From: Pandoraea oxalativorans
GTDB taxonomy: Bacteria; Pseudomonadota; Gammaproteobacteria; Burkholderiales; Burkholderiaceae
Assembly: GCF_000972785.3 (NCBI RefSeq)
Contig: NZ_CP011518.2
Location: 569,358-633,357 of the forward strand
Direction: 5' to 3'
Length of the DNA stretch: 64,000 nucleotides
Shown here: positions 1 to 9,729 of the stretch, piece by piece
Layout of the letters: the number at the start of each line of letters is the position of its first letter
How positions within the stretch are numbered: position 1 is the first letter of the stretch
Notes under the pieces: model-generated
What the model saw: the letters and a program-made list of their open reading frames with translations, nothing else
What the model was told of the DNA's origin: nothing
Database searches by the model: none
Position numbers and translations under genes: made by a program

Positions 1-174
1 CGTGAACTGGAGCACCTGGAGCGATTAACCATTCATGCCGCAGGCTGTCAAAAAATTGACAAGAAACGCACCACGGCGCTCTTCACGGAGTTCGCCGAAG
101 GGCGGCGCGTAGTGGCAACTGTCAGTTTCAAAGGTGACAAGCCGGAATTCGGACTCAAAGGCCCCCATGAATGA
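1..174 (+). CDS. C-terminal fragment of an unrecognised protein (runs off the left edge)
   Basis: Frame 1 is open from the first base to a TGA at 172-174 and encodes about 57 residues ending DKPEFGLKGPHE. The stretch around KKRTTALFTEFAEGRRVV looks like real protein (balanced charge, no arginine/proline run). The start lies outside the window. I do not recognise the family. Confidence 0.5.
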   Translation, partial: RELEHLERLTIHAAGCQKIDKKRTTALFTEFAEGRRVVATVSFKGDKPEFGLKGPHE

Positions 175-489
175 CCGGGCGCAACCGTGTAAATTTGCCC
201 GCGCAACGAAATATGCGGGCACCTCGCCCCCCCTGCGCAGGCATGAGGTCGGGATCGGCGGCAGGCGGCATCGCGCCTGGCGTCACCCCGTCGCCGGTGA
301 ACGCCCTACACGCGACTGACGGTCTGCCCGGCGCGTCTTGCGCCTTGACCGGTCGCGCGGCGCACCGTTGCGCGCCGTCCTGCGGTACGGCATCTCCGAG
401 GGGTTCCGGTCACGCACGCAGCGCCACAGCAAAGGTGATGCGGGCGCTTTGGGTGTCAGCCTTTCGAGCCGGTCCTGCAAGGTCAGACT

Positions 490-1196
490 CACGCCTGGCG
501 AAAAAAGTCGCCGCTACGCAAGCGTCCCTGCAACATAAGCACTCGATGGGTACCGGGGATCGGGTTGTTGACGCACCGGACAAGGGTGGTGGGCGACCGG
601 GGCTCGATCTTGGCGGTGTCAGGCAGTGGCTGCGCCACGTTCCCTGGCGGCACCCCGTCGAGCCGATCGGCCGGGTGATCGGCCGGGTGATCGGCAATGC
701 GCTCAAGCACATAGGCGAGGTACGCTTGCGGGTTAATGCCGTTCAAGCGCGCCGTGCCGAGCAGGCTTTACACAGCCGCAGCACGCTCACCGCCCGAGGC
801 GGCGCCGGCAACCGGGTCATTGCGGCGGCCAATCGCCACGCCGCGCAGCGCACGCTCGGCCATCAGGTTATCGATCTGCGCCCGCCCGTCCTCGCAGTCA
901 TACGCGGGCGCGGGCCGGCGGTTCAGGGCGTACGGAATCGCGCGGACGGTGTCGGACTTTGCGCAGAGTGTTGGCGGCACGGGTGCGTACCACTGCCGTA
1001 ACGCTTCGAGCCGAGGTACGGCCCGTACCCGTCGCACTTGCCGCCGCACTTGCCGTCGCTCGTCCGCCGGTTTGCCCCGGATTTCGGCTTCTATGCGAGA
1101 TATGGCTCGCCGAGGCGGCGCAGCGCTTCTTATGTAATGGCGTTGGAACATACCGTATGCAGCTCGCACGTCTTGCGTCGCGCGTGCGCCATGCAC
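490..1196 (-). pseudogene. tnpC: IS66-family TnpC transposase relic
   Basis: Two minus-strand frames together give the end of an IS66 DDE transposase. Diagnostic pieces are LCAKSDTVRAIPYALNRRPA, EDGRAQIDNLMAERALRGVA and SGGERAAAV, followed in a shifted frame by NGINPQAYLAYVLERIADHP. The protein is frameshifted near 750 and has no N-terminal half. A 12-bp duplication at about 668-693 repeats residues ADHP, so the relic has also undergone repeat slippage. It is not expected to be functional. Confidence 0.8.
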
Positions 1197-1504
1197 GCCG
1201 CTTCGCGGATGCTGCCGTGCTCAAAGAGCGGCGCGTCACCGGCAAACGCATCGGCTTGCCGCACCCCGCCAAAGCTTGCCGGATGTCGCTGCGGGTGCTC
1301 ACCCCGTCGATCGGGCGTGCAAGCAACCGCGTTTGCCTAACTGCCCGGACACCCGCATAAATATGGGTGGCGAAGCGAGGGGGATTCGAGCCGCCGACAG
1401 GCCATTAAGCGCGGGCGGGGGCGCGGAGCCCGGTGTCGCAAAGGATGCCCGGCAAGCGTGTTTAACGACTCCCGGCATGGTGCCATTGCAGCAAGCCTAT
1501 GAAT
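1197..1504. other. Non-coding debris beside the IS66 relic
   Basis: Only arginine-rich spurious frames are open here. I see no recognisable gene, tRNA or clear terminal repeat. Confidence 0.4.
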
Positions 1505-1918
1505 TTAAAGACCACTGATTCCACGAATAGCAGGCCAACGCACAGCCTGATGCAGGATGTTGGCCGCCAACGAAAGCCGCGCCGCTGTCGCGGCCAGACG
1601 CGTGTCTCTGGTCCATAAAGCCGCCCCCGGCGTTAAACGCGTCGCGGCCAGCAGATGCACGTCCACGTAGCCAATCCCGCATCCAAAGAGGGTTTGCTCA
1701 CCCACGAAGCGCTGCACCTCTTCGTGCGTGGCCACGGTCACGCGAGGCAGATCCCCCAGCGTTGAAATCACAAGCTCACGGTTCTTCAAGCTTCCGAGAG
1801 CAAGTTCACCGATGACGTACGGATGCACCAGCACTCGTCCGGTCTCAAGCAACCGGACGAGTGCCGCATCACCCGCGCGCAAGTGATCAATCCACACTGA
1901 CGTGTCGACCAGAATCAT
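1505..1918 (-). CDS. vapC: VapC-type PIN-domain toxin
   Basis: A 137-residue PIN-domain ribonuclease, the usual VapC length. It opens MILVDTSVWIDHLR with the first conserved acidic residue (D5). E38 in VIGELALG supplies the second, and the C-terminal acidic cluster lies in GIGYVDVHLLAA and WTRDTRL. The family cleaves RNA, often tRNA or rRNA, with Mg2+ held by these acids. Its ATG overlaps the stop of the upstream antitoxin by 4 nt (ATGA), the usual coupled order antitoxin then toxin. All key residues are present, so it looks intact. Confidence 0.9.
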   Translation of the reverse strand: MILVDTSVWIDHLRAGDAALVRLLETGRVLVHPYVIGELALGSLKNRELVISTLGDLPRVTVATHEEVQRFVGEQTLFGCGIGYVDVHLLAATRLTPGAALWTRDTRLAATAARLSLAANILHQAVRWPAIRGISGL

Positions 1919-2112
1919 GCAGGCTGCGTTTGGCGTCGAGGAATGTCACCAAGGTCAGCCTCGGTTCCCCCCAAACGCGCCAAGCGGCGGGCGCTTTCAC
2001 GCTCGATCAACGCCTTGAGTGCCTCGCGGATCAGCGCCGATTTTTCCTGCAAGCCGGTGAAGGCTTGAGCCTTCGCCAAAAGATCATCATCAAGCGCCAA
2101 AGTCGTCCGCAT
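1915..2112 (-). CDS. vapB: VapB-type antitoxin
   Basis: A 65-residue protein beginning MRTTLALDDDLLAKAQAFTG, a ribbon-helix-helix VapB N-terminus, followed by a helical C-terminus that should wrap the toxin. I chose the ATG at 2112 because GGGG(C)GA precedes it at normal distance and because RHH proteins start directly with this strand; the frame stays open further upstream without family similarity. It is expected to bind VapC and repress its own promoter. Confidence 0.87.
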   Translation of the reverse strand: MRTTLALDDDLLAKAQAFTGLQEKSALIREALKALIERESARRLARLGGTEADLGDIPRRQTQPA

Positions 2113-2139
2113 GGTTCGCCCCGTTAACAGTCCAACGGC

Positions 2140-2160
2140 ACGATTATAGCATCGAATGAT
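2140..2160 (-). promoter_or_regulatory. Probable vapBC promoter
   Basis: On the minus strand a perfect TATAAT (about 2147-2142) lies 30 nt upstream of the vapB ATG. It is flanked by AT-rich sequence unlike the surrounding GC-rich DNA. Confidence 0.5.
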
Positions 2161-2980
2161 GTTTAATTTCGTGCCCATCGATCCGCGCATCTCGTCGTCC
2201 AACGTCGCGTTCCCCATTCCAAACGAGAAGAGGCGAAGCTCCCGACCTCCCTCCCAACCACCCTACATGCGACGGTATGTAAGCCTCAGAAGAAGCGTCC
2301 CTATTGAGGCTGTTGATGTGCAACGATGCCTGGCGGTTCAAGACCGGTTCGGCATATTTCGTCACCTGCTGACACTCGGCCGCACGGTGGCAAGCACGGT
2401 GTTGCACGACTTAGGCGTTTTGCAACGCGATACGCTCGAGCAGAAGCGCCCGGTGTGCGTCCGCGTGTGCGTCCGTGAAAGGGGTCCTCGCCAAGGTCCC
2501 TTTTCGACGACCCTGTTGATGACGAAATCGGTAGGTTAACGCTCACTTCCGAAAGAAAAACACATTTTTACAGAGTAAAAGCCATTTATGGTCGTCGGCG
2601 TGCCTACCTTCCCCAGGACGAATATGTGGTTCCGCGCTTCCTCTTCCTTTTGACATCCCAGTGTGCGGGGACGAACGTTCGCCACGTACGCCACGTGGCA
2701 CGCGCACGAACCCGCCGCGATGTGCTCGCCATCGAGCGCCCCACTGATGCGTCGCTTTGCGGCGGAAACAATCAGCGCGACCCGTACTGTGTCCATAAGA
2801 GCCTGCGGGGGAGTCGTCCTGCTGCTCGTGTTCGGCGTGTATTTATCTCAGTTGCGCCTTCGCAAGGCGATGACGCTACTCCCTTAGCGATTATGACTGT
2901 CAGCATTTCATACCCAAGCAAGGACGGCCATCCGTAATAGGGTCCCCATTCACCGGTACTTATTTTTCCGGAGTTGAACT
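2161..2980. other. Gene-free stretch upstream of the LRR-like gene
   Basis: Open frames here are short, overlapping and unlike any family I know. GC falls toward the right end, matching the low-GC gene that follows, so the transferred segment may begin around 2.5 kb. I could not identify a strong promoter. Confidence 0.3.
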
Positions 2981-4270
2981 ATGCAGGTATCGTTAGTGAG
3001 TTACAGCATGACCATTGACGAATGGGGCGCCGGTGAGTTGGCGGCCAAGGTGAACGATAAACACTGTGCCCCTCTGGACTTGCCCCACGGCGTCGGGATC
3101 AATGACGTGGCGCAAGAAAAGAATCTATACATTAATAGTCTCGATGTCTCATTCAATAGTCTAACCTACGACCCAGACTTACCCTTGAGCGCGCAAGGAC
3201 TTGACCCTTCTTTCACATGTGGATTCAAGCGGCCATTGCATCGTTTACGAGTCCAATTTCGAGGCGTAGAAATTTCTCAAAATCACCTCAGTGAATTAGC
3301 AAAATTCATACGACGCAACAAGAATTCTATTAAAAGCATAGAAGTCAGCGTGCTGGATAGCACACCCCAAAACCTCGACGCACGGATCATTAAACCACTG
3401 ATTAAGGCGATAGAAGAAATAAAAGATTTGCATGCTTTTGTGCTTAATCTAAATTCGTCGCGCTTCAATCGGCAGCACACAAACTTTGAATCACTAAGGT
3501 CTTTGGGAAATGCTTTACGATGCCTTCCCATGCTTGAATATCTAGCGGTCGGCGTAGATACCAATAGTTTTTCTCAAAGATCATTTGATAGACTATTTTA
3601 TAATTTATCATACACACCAAAACTAAAATCGGTTGTCTTTGATTTCCAGAACAGCTGGGGAATTGGCTGCGGTGATTTCTGCAAATATATGGCCGATTTG
3701 CAAAAATTGCCTTGCTTGGAGGAATTGACTCTCTATCTTGGCGACAATCTTCACGTCAACGATAAGGTAATTGATTTTTTATGCGCTTCTTTGCGTCATC
3801 TGCCCAAGCTAAGAATGTTGAGCATAGACATTGATCGCACCGATTGCACCATCGAAAGTTTCGAGGAAATAGCCACGACTGTGCATTCGTTGCAAAACGT
3901 ATCACTTGAGATTTCAGCTGTGCGAGATGAAATACGCATAGCAAATCGCGGAGCAGAGGACGAAGCAACGCCCGCAGAAAAGGAAGCGGCCAAGGAAGTG
4001 GCCAAAGTCATCGAAGCAGCCAGCGGTCCAATCGATGAGATCCCGGATACCGTCGGAAAGTTTCGGCCTACGAAGCGGCCCGTCCCGAATTTGAACGATC
4101 CCGTCAAGGACTTGAACGATCCCGTCCAGGATTGGAGCGGCCCCGTCGGTTGGATCGATAGCACCGGCATGAGGAGAAAACTCGACAGATACTCCCTCGA
4201 TCATTGGCGCGACGGTGTCGAAACCTCGACGCGCCGTCGTGACCAAATAGTGTTCAATCGCCTTGCATAG
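2981..4270 (+). CDS. LRR-like candidate effector (low GC)
   Basis: A 429-residue protein with GGAG 7 nt before the ATG. Residues about 85-310 contain irregular leucine-rich units of the ribonuclease-inhibitor kind, for example LRSLGNALRCLPMLEYLAV and LCASLRHLPKLRMLSIDID. An acidic, alanine/glutamate-rich linker follows. Around 370-390 a short duplication repeats the motif LNDPV. There is no signal peptide or membrane segment. GC is far below the neighbourhood, which points to horizontal transfer. LRR proteins of plant- and fungus-associated bacteria are often type III effectors, but secretion here is inferred only. No recognised operator precedes it. Confidence 0.7.
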   Translation: MQVSLVSYSMTIDEWGAGELAAKVNDKHCAPLDLPHGVGINDVAQEKNLYINSLDVSFNSLTYDPDLPLSAQGLDPSFTCGFKRPLHRLRVQFRGVEISQNHLSELAKFIRRNKNSIKSIEVSVLDSTPQNLDARIIKPLIKAIEEIKDLHAFVLNLNSSRFNRQHTNFESLRSLGNALRCLPMLEYLAVGVDTNSFSQRSFDRLFYNLSYTPKLKSVVFDFQNSWGIGCGDFCKYMADLQKLPCLEELTLYLGDNLHVNDKVIDFLCASLRHLPKLRMLSIDIDRTDCTIESFEEIATTVHSLQNVSLEISAVRDEIRIANRGAEDEATPAEKEAAKEVAKVIEAASGPIDEIPDTVGKFRPTKRPVPNLNDPVKDLNDPVQDWSGPVGWIDSTGMRRKLDRYSLDHWRDGVETSTRRRDQIVFNRLA

Positions 4271-4392
4271 CGGTTCACACGTCCGCTTTACCAGTCACTT
4301 TCCACGTCTGAAAAGCTTTGTCTCGTTTCATGGGTTGGATGAGTATGCGCTCGATAATGAAATTGAGCGAAATCTCCACCTCGTTCATTTCC

Positions 4393-4428
4393 TGATAGTC
4401 GCGCTGATAGTCGCGCTGATAGTCGCGT
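4393..4428. repeat. 12-bp tandem repeat, three copies
   Basis: TGATAGTCGCGC is repeated three times in direct orientation. On the minus strand it would encode RDYQ repeats in a 118-residue open frame (4275-4631) of unknown status. Confidence 0.8.
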
Positions 4429-4614
4429 AACTCGGTAGGTACCGCTTGCGGTAGGTTCATCTGGCGCTTGGCCTTTTCCGGCTCACGCTTGACGATCGGG
4501 AGCATCAGGCGGGGCGACGAGCTACGCGGTGACTTCTGTGTCCTGGAGGGTTTGTGAGATCGGTCGGAAAAAGGGGAAGCCAACGTTTCGTACAATGACG
4601 AGACGGAGAGCACC

Positions 4615-5783
4615 ATGCATCGAATTCCCAAAGCGAGCTATACCCCGGCGTTTCGTGCAGAAGCAGTCAAGCTGGCGCACGAGGTGGGCAGCAGCGCGGC
4701 GGCCGGGCGGCTGTCAATCTCGATCAAGACGCCGGCGAACCGGCAACGCTCGGACAAGGCCGCGGACCTCGCGAAGATCGGCAGCACACAACGTCCGAAG
4801 ACTGAGGCCGAGTCAGCGCTGAGCCGCGTCAAGCGCGAGCTCGCAGAAGTCAAGATGGCGCGTGATCTGTAAAAAAATTTGCGGCCTACTTCGCCAGGAA
4901 GTCGCGATGAAGTACGCCACGATTGAACAGGTGCGACCCCGCTATCCGGTGCCGACACTGTGTCGCCTGCCGAGTGGCTCGGACAGCGGATACCACGCTT
5001 GGCGGGGGCGTCAACCTTCGAGGCGAGCGCAGGCAGAGCCCCGGCCGGCAACCGAAATAAGAGCCGCTCACCGTCGCACGCGTGAAACGTTCGGTCCCGA
5101 GCGGCGGCAAAGTGAATTGGCCGGGCGCGGTTCCCGGGTTGATGTGCATCGCATCACACGTCTCCGGAGTCAACCGGGCCTGCGTTGCCGGCAAAAGCGC
5201 AAGTGCAAGGCGACGACAAACTCGCGCCATGCTTTGCCGGTGGCACCCAACCTGTCGGTGCAATCGTGCAGCGTTCAGGCCCCCAATCGGGTTTGATGCG
5301 GTGACATCACCTGTATCGCCACTGACGAAGGCGGGCTCTATCTGGCCGGACCCAAAGACCTATGGAGCGGTGAAATTGTGGGGTGGGCGATGAGCGATCG
5401 CATGGCCAAACAGCTCGTCATGCAGGCGTTATTGCGGGCGACAAGCGCACACCGGCCGCCGGCCGGGCTGATCCAACACACCGACAGAGGGAGCCAATAT
5501 TGCTCCCACGATTATCAGCAGCTGCTCGGGCAATTCCAGATGCAGGCATCGATGAGGCGCAAAGGCAATTGTTACGATAACGCCCCAATCGAATCGTTCT
5601 GGGGCACGTAAAAAACCGAGCCGGCGAATAACGCCCGTTTCGCCCCGCGAGCGCAAGCCCGACAAACGATCACTGCGTACATCGAACTGTTCTGCAATCG
5701 ACAACGCATTCGGGCCCGGCGCGATGATGTATCGCCTGCGGCATACACCGCCCGATACTTCTCCGACGAAATCACCGCCTGAT
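4615..5783 (+). pseudogene. IS3-family transposase orfA/orfB, broken
   Basis: OrfA starts at 4615 with MHRIPKASYTPAFRAEAVKL, a helix-turn-helix N-terminus of IS3 elements, and ends at 4872 after ELAEVKMARDL. OrfB begins near 4907 (MKYATIEQVRP) and carries RRTRETFGPER and GLRCRQKRK. It is interrupted by frameshifts and a stop near 5285, then resumes with DITCIATDEGG, HTDRGSQYCSHDYQQLLGQF and KGNCYDNAPIESFWGT, where another stop (5609) cuts off the C-terminus. The DDE core is recognisable but cannot be made as one protein. Confidence 0.9.
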
Positions 5784-6057
5784 ATCCCCATCCGTTGGCA
5801 TACACGGATTCCGTCCGACTCAAACAAACCTCGCGCGCTGCGCCTCGTACGCCGGTGGTGCGGGTTCGGGCGCCCCTTGGCCAAAGAAATCGAGCCCGGT
5901 GGTGACCTGCGGAGCGCGCACGACGTGATGCATTTGCATGCGCTTTTACGTCGGTCATCCACGCGGCGTCGGCATCGCTTGCCACTGGACTTCCCGATGT
6001 CGAATCGCCTCCCGGCCTTCGAGCACGCGGGGTGAAGCGGCGCACCGGTCATGACTT
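5784..6057. other. Spacer between the IS3 relic and the next operator
   Basis: No gene recognised. It separates the IS3 relic from the regulatory box at 6058. Confidence 0.4.
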
Positions 6058-6102
6058 CAGGTGTCCACCTGAGTTCCGCCCCCGGCGCCCCCTCCTACGC
6101 TA
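6058..6102 (+). promoter_or_regulatory. TCAGGTG-box promoter, copy 1 (full palindrome)
   Basis: TCAGGTGTCCACCTGA at 6058-6073 is a perfect 7-2-7 inverted repeat. After 23 nt comes TACGCT (6097-6102), a plausible -10. The downstream ATG is at 6171. Six further copies in this window share the layout. Confidence 0.7.
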
Positions 6103-6170
6103 ACGCTTTTGTGGGCGGCCCCATGCCGCCCGGCACCGGCCGTCGCCGAGGCCTGCTCGAGGAGCTCCTT

Positions 6171-7946
6171 ATGTTGAAGAAGGTCGCCAATCCCGGCACC
6201 GCGCCGGTTGACCAGCTTATGCCCATCAACGCCCCCGTCGGCGACCCCGACGCGATGCCGGTCATCCCCCCCGACCTGCAGGACGTCCAGGCGCTGATCG
6301 AGACGCGTGAGGCGCTCCTCCGGGTGCCCGCGCTGCATAACTTGCGCGACGCGAACTTTGACGGCACGGACCCCGAGGGGGACCTCATCGGCCTTGTCGA
6401 GCTCATGCTCCACGCGCACTTCGATGACGGGCACCCGCTTGGCACGGCGTTGGCGCCGCGCGAGACCGCGCTGATGAGCCTGGCGCGCCATCTTTCGCCC
6501 ACCGGCGCGGAGGCGCTGCGGCGAAGCCTCGACCCCACCGCGCCGCCCAACGGGTTTGGCACGCACCTTAAGGAAGAGGACCGGTGGCATCTGGATGGCG
6601 CGGTGTGGTACCAAGACGCGAAGGCCTGCCTGGCGCGCGGCGAGCACGCACAGGCCGCCATCTGCTTCGAGGCCGCCGCGAAGCGCTTCGCGCATGTGCC
6701 GGGTAAGGAAACGTGGGTGGCCCACCTCCATCGCCACGCCGGGGACGCACACGCGCAGGCCGATAACCGTGTGGCCGCCGTCGTCGGATTCATTGCGGCC
6801 AGCAAGCTTGAGCTCGCGTATGCGCTCGCCCTCACCGCACGCGTGCCGCCCCAACCCAGCGACGCGGCGGCAGCCCTGGACGCCGTGACGCGGGCCACCT
6901 GCGATTTGGCGGTAGCGGCCGCCTTCTATCGAGCGTTGGAGCTGCCCAAGTTGGCCCTCGTCGTTGGCGCAGTCTCCGCCTCGGCCTTCGTGGATTTGGG
7001 GTTGTGCCCACAGGCCGCAGCCCTCCTCGACGAGATCTCCGACATCTGGGCCGACGTCGCAAAGATACAGTGTCAGGCCAATCAGTTCACGCTGGCCGAG
7101 GCCGCCGTCGAGCAGGCCGTGCGTGCCGCCCACAGCGCCGCGCTCGCCCATTGGGTGACGCCCGATCACCCGGCCGCCGGGCATAGCTTGGTGAAGGTGT
7201 GCGACTACGAGGCGGCCGCCGAGCTCTTCAGGTTGGAAGGCGATCACGGCAGTGCCGGCCTGTGCTACCTGGCCATCGGACAGCACTGCGAGGCCGCCGT
7301 GGCGGCGCATCGGGGCGCGGCGCGGCCCGAGCAGGCCGACGCGGAGGCCCAGAGAGCTTTGGCGTTCTACGCGCTGGCCCGCAGCGAATTGGCCAAGGCG
7401 AGCGAAGACCCCGTCAACGCGCCTCGGTACGCCGAGGCGGCCGCCATGCTCTTCACGATAGAAGGCGATCACGGCAGTGCCGGCCTGTGCTACCTGGAAA
7501 TCGGACAGCGCTGCGAGGCCGCCGTGGCAGCGCATCGGGGCGCAGGGCGGCCCGAGCAGGCCGGCGCGGAGGCCCGGAGAGCTTTGGCGTTCTACGCGCT
7601 GGCCCGCAGCGAATTGGCCAAGGCGAGCGAAGACCCCGTCAACGCGCCTCGGTACGCCGAGGCGGCCGCCGAGCTCTTCACGATAGAAGGCGATCACGGC
7701 AGTGCCGGCCTGTGCTACCTGGCCGTCGGACAGCGCTGCGAGGCCGCCGTGGCAGAGCATCGGGGCGCGGGGCGGCCCGAGCAGGCCGGCGCGGAGGCCC
7801 AGAAAGCTTTGGCGTTCTACGCGCTGGCCCGCAGCGAATTGGCCAAGGCTCGCGAAGACCCCGTCGACGCGCCTCGGTACGCCGAGGCGGCCGCCGTCGC
7901 TCAGAGGTACTTCGAGTCCTTACTGCTCTCGTGGCAAGCGCCATGA
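6171..7946 (+). CDS. Helical-repeat (TPR-like) candidate effector, paralogue A
   Basis: A 591-residue, alanine-rich, all-helical protein. The start at 6171 is preceded by GAGGAG 8 nt away; an upstream in-frame ATG at 6051 would place the operator inside the gene. Residues about 70-170 form a conserved N-terminal module with LSPTGAEALRRSL and DRWHLDG, shared with the genes at 22482-23342 and 58302-60062. Antiparallel helix pairs resembling TPR units follow. The C-terminal third is three nearly identical 75-residue repeats. There is no signal peptide or membrane segment. TPR-like repeats mediate protein binding; secretion as an effector is inferred from family context and the shared promoter box. 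Confidence 0.75.
   Translation: MLKKVANPGTAPVDQLMPINAPVGDPDAMPVIPPDLQDVQALIETREALLRVPALHNLRDANFDGTDPEGDLIGLVELMLHAHFDDGHPLGTALAPRETALMSLARHLSPTGAEALRRSLDPTAPPNGFGTHLKEEDRWHLDGAVWYQDAKACLARGEHAQAAICFEAAAKRFAHVPGKETWVAHLHRHAGDAHAQADNRVAAVVGFIAASKLELAYALALTARVPPQPSDAAAALDAVTRATCDLAVAAAFYRALELPKLALVVGAVSASAFVDLGLCPQAAALLDEISDIWADVAKIQCQANQFTLAEAAVEQAVRAAHSAALAHWVTPDHPAAGHSLVKVCDYEAAAELFRLEGDHGSAGLCYLAIGQHCEAAVAAHRGAARPEQADAEAQRALAFYALARSELAKASEDPVNAPRYAEAAAMLFTIEGDHGSAGLCYLEIGQRCEAAVAAHRGAGRPEQAGAEARRALAFYALARSELAKASEDPVNAPRYAEAAAELFTIEGDHGSAGLCYLAVGQRCEAAVAEHRGAGRPEQAGAEAQKALAFYALARSELAKAREDPVDAPRYAEAAAVAQRYFESLLLSWQAP
7225..7899 (+). repeat. 225-bp in-frame tandem repeat, three copies
   Basis: Units begin near 7225, 7450 and 7675; the marker GAAGGCGATCACGGCAGTGC recurs at 7236, 7461 and 7686, exactly 225 bp apart. 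Copies differ at only a few positions, so the array is recent or homogenised. Each unit encodes 75 residues, about two helical hairpins. Confidence 0.95.
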
Positions 7947-8162
7947 CCCCGGCGACCCGGTGACCGTCCCCGCCGCCACGCCTGGCGGGCGCTTAGCGCC
8001 CCCCGGGCCGCCCGGAGACGCCGGCGGCGCCATCGTGACGGTAAGCTCAGGTCGGTTGGTTGACAACGAGCCAAGGCGCCATGGCGGATCCGGCGCAGGA
8101 AGCAACGCCCCTTACGCCACCATGGTTTTTTGCAGGCCCACTCACTGCTTGGGCAAACTGCA

Positions 8163-9373
8163 ATGCAAAACGCTTCATTTCCCCTTCATGGCGCCGTCGA
8201 TGTCTTCATCGGCGTCGACGTCGGCAAAGGCCATCACCCTGCCGTCGCCCTCGATCGCACCGGCCGCCGCCTCTACAACAAGGCTCTGCCGAACGACGAG
8301 GCCCAACTGCGCGCTCTCATCAATGAGCTCAAGACGCACGGCCGGCTTCTGTTTGTCGTCGATCAGCCCGCCCCCCTCGGCGCTCTGCCACTGGCCGTGG
8401 CCCGTGACGCCGGTGCACTCGTCGCTGACTTGCCAAGTCTGGCCATGCGTCGCATCGCCGATCTGCAGGCCGGCGAAGCCCAGACTGACGCGCGCGACGC
8501 CGCAGTCATCGCCGAAGCCGCGCGCGCCATGCCACATACCTTGCGCTCGCTGCGTCTGGCCGATGAGCCGCTCGCCGAGCGGACGATGCCGTGCGGCTTC
8601 GACGACGATTTGGCCGAGCAGGTCAATCACACCGGCGACCGCATTCGCGGCCTGCTCACACAGTTTCATCCCGCGCCTGAGCACGTGCTCGGGCCTCGCC
8701 TGGGTCACCCTGCCGTACTCGATTTAATTGAGCGATCTCCATCGCTGGCAGCACTGGCCCGCGCGGGGCGGAAAACTCTCGCCAATCGCCTGATCAAGCT
8801 CGCACCACGCAGCGGCAAAAACCTCGCCGCCGCGATCTCGCAAGCGCTTACCGAGCAAACCGTGGTCGTGCCCGGCACCCCCGCCGCCACGCTGGTGAAG
8901 CCGCGTCCAGCCCAACAACTCGCCGCGCTGCGAAAGCAACGCGACGAGATTGCTGCCGAAGTCGAGCGTTTGGTACAAAGCCACCCTCTTTGGCCGGTCC
9001 TGAGTAGCATGCCGGGAGTCGGCCTCAGGAGCGCTGCACGACTCCTCACCGAGGTGGCACACAAAGCCTTTGTCTCGGCCGCCCACCTGGCTGCGTACGC
9101 CGGGCTTGCGCCGGTGACCCGGCGCTCGGGCTCCTCGATTCGCGGCGAGCCCCCTCTCGGCGGGGTAACAGAGTGCTAAAACGCGCCTTGTTTCTCTCAG
9201 CATTTGCGGCGTTGCGAGACCCGATCTCGCGCGCTTATTACAGCCGCAAAATCCAGCAGGGCAAACGCCACAACCAAGCACTGATCGCGCCGGCTCGCCG
9301 GCGCTGCGACGTGCTTTTTGCCATGCTGCGCGACGGAACTTTTTATCAACCCAAGACTGCCCCTGGTGCTTGA
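8163..9373 (+). pseudogene. IS110-family transposase, frameshifted
   Basis: The frame opens MQNASFPLHGAVDVFIGVDVGKGHH, giving the first Asp of the DEDD RuvC-like domain. QTDARDAAVIAEAAR carries the next acidic pair. The C-terminal Tnp_20 region has LSSMPGVGLRSAARLLTEV and AHLAAYAGLAPVTRRSGSS. The frame ends at 9179, but the missing tail (LKRALFLSAFAALRDPISRAYY through FAMLRDGTFYQPK) continues in another frame at 9173-9373, so a frameshift near 9155 has split the gene. It lies about 200 bp after paralogue A. Confidence 0.9.
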
Positions 9374-9481
9374 CGAACCACATAGGGGCACCCCCTAACG
9401 GGCGATCATTACTTCGCGTGATACTTATTTACTGACACCGGCACGCGTTGCCGTCGTATTCCCCCCGTCACGAGCTGCCCC

Positions 9482-9715
9482 ATGCGCAAGCCTGCCCCGC
9501 CTCCTGTCTTCGTCTATGGGCTCAATCGTGCCGACATGCCCGTATGGGTGCCCGGCGCGGTCGTACCTCACGGCGTTTTTCTCTGGCCGCAGGTCACGGG
9601 ATCGGTTGAGCGCGGGGCGTGGCAGGACTTCACGCGAACGAACGTCGGCACGCTGCTACTCAGCGCACCAGCGTTGCGGGCGATGGGCAGCGGCCGGACG
9701 GCCGGGGCAGCGTAG
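9482..9715 (+). CDS. Small hypothetical protein beside phage-like gene
   Basis: Encodes 77 residues (MRKPAPPPVFVYGLNRADMP...). Composition is more protein-like than the surrounding spurious frames, but I see no domain and no strong ribosome-binding site. It converges on the minus-strand phage-like gene. Confidence 0.3.
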   Translation: MRKPAPPPVFVYGLNRADMPVWVPGAVVPHGVFLWPQVTGSVERGAWQDFTRTNVGTLLLSAPALRAMGSGRTAGAA

Positions 9716-9729
9716 GGCCGGGCAGGCGG

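Noticed and set aside
4275..4631. A 118-codon minus-strand frame with RDYQ repeats
   Set aside because: It contains the 12-bp tandem array and part of the IS3 upstream region; no ribosome-binding site or family resemblance, so I did not call it a gene.
6058..6073. Interpretation of the palindrome as a lux box
   Set aside because: Lux boxes have CTG...CAG outward symmetry over 20 bp with a longer centre; this box reads CAGGTG...CACCTG with a 2-nt centre.
6057..7760. A 567-codon open frame antisense to the helical-repeat gene
   Set aside because: It mirrors the repeat structure of the plus-strand gene, has no ribosome-binding site or domain, and is expected in GC-rich DNA whose true gene avoids certain codons.
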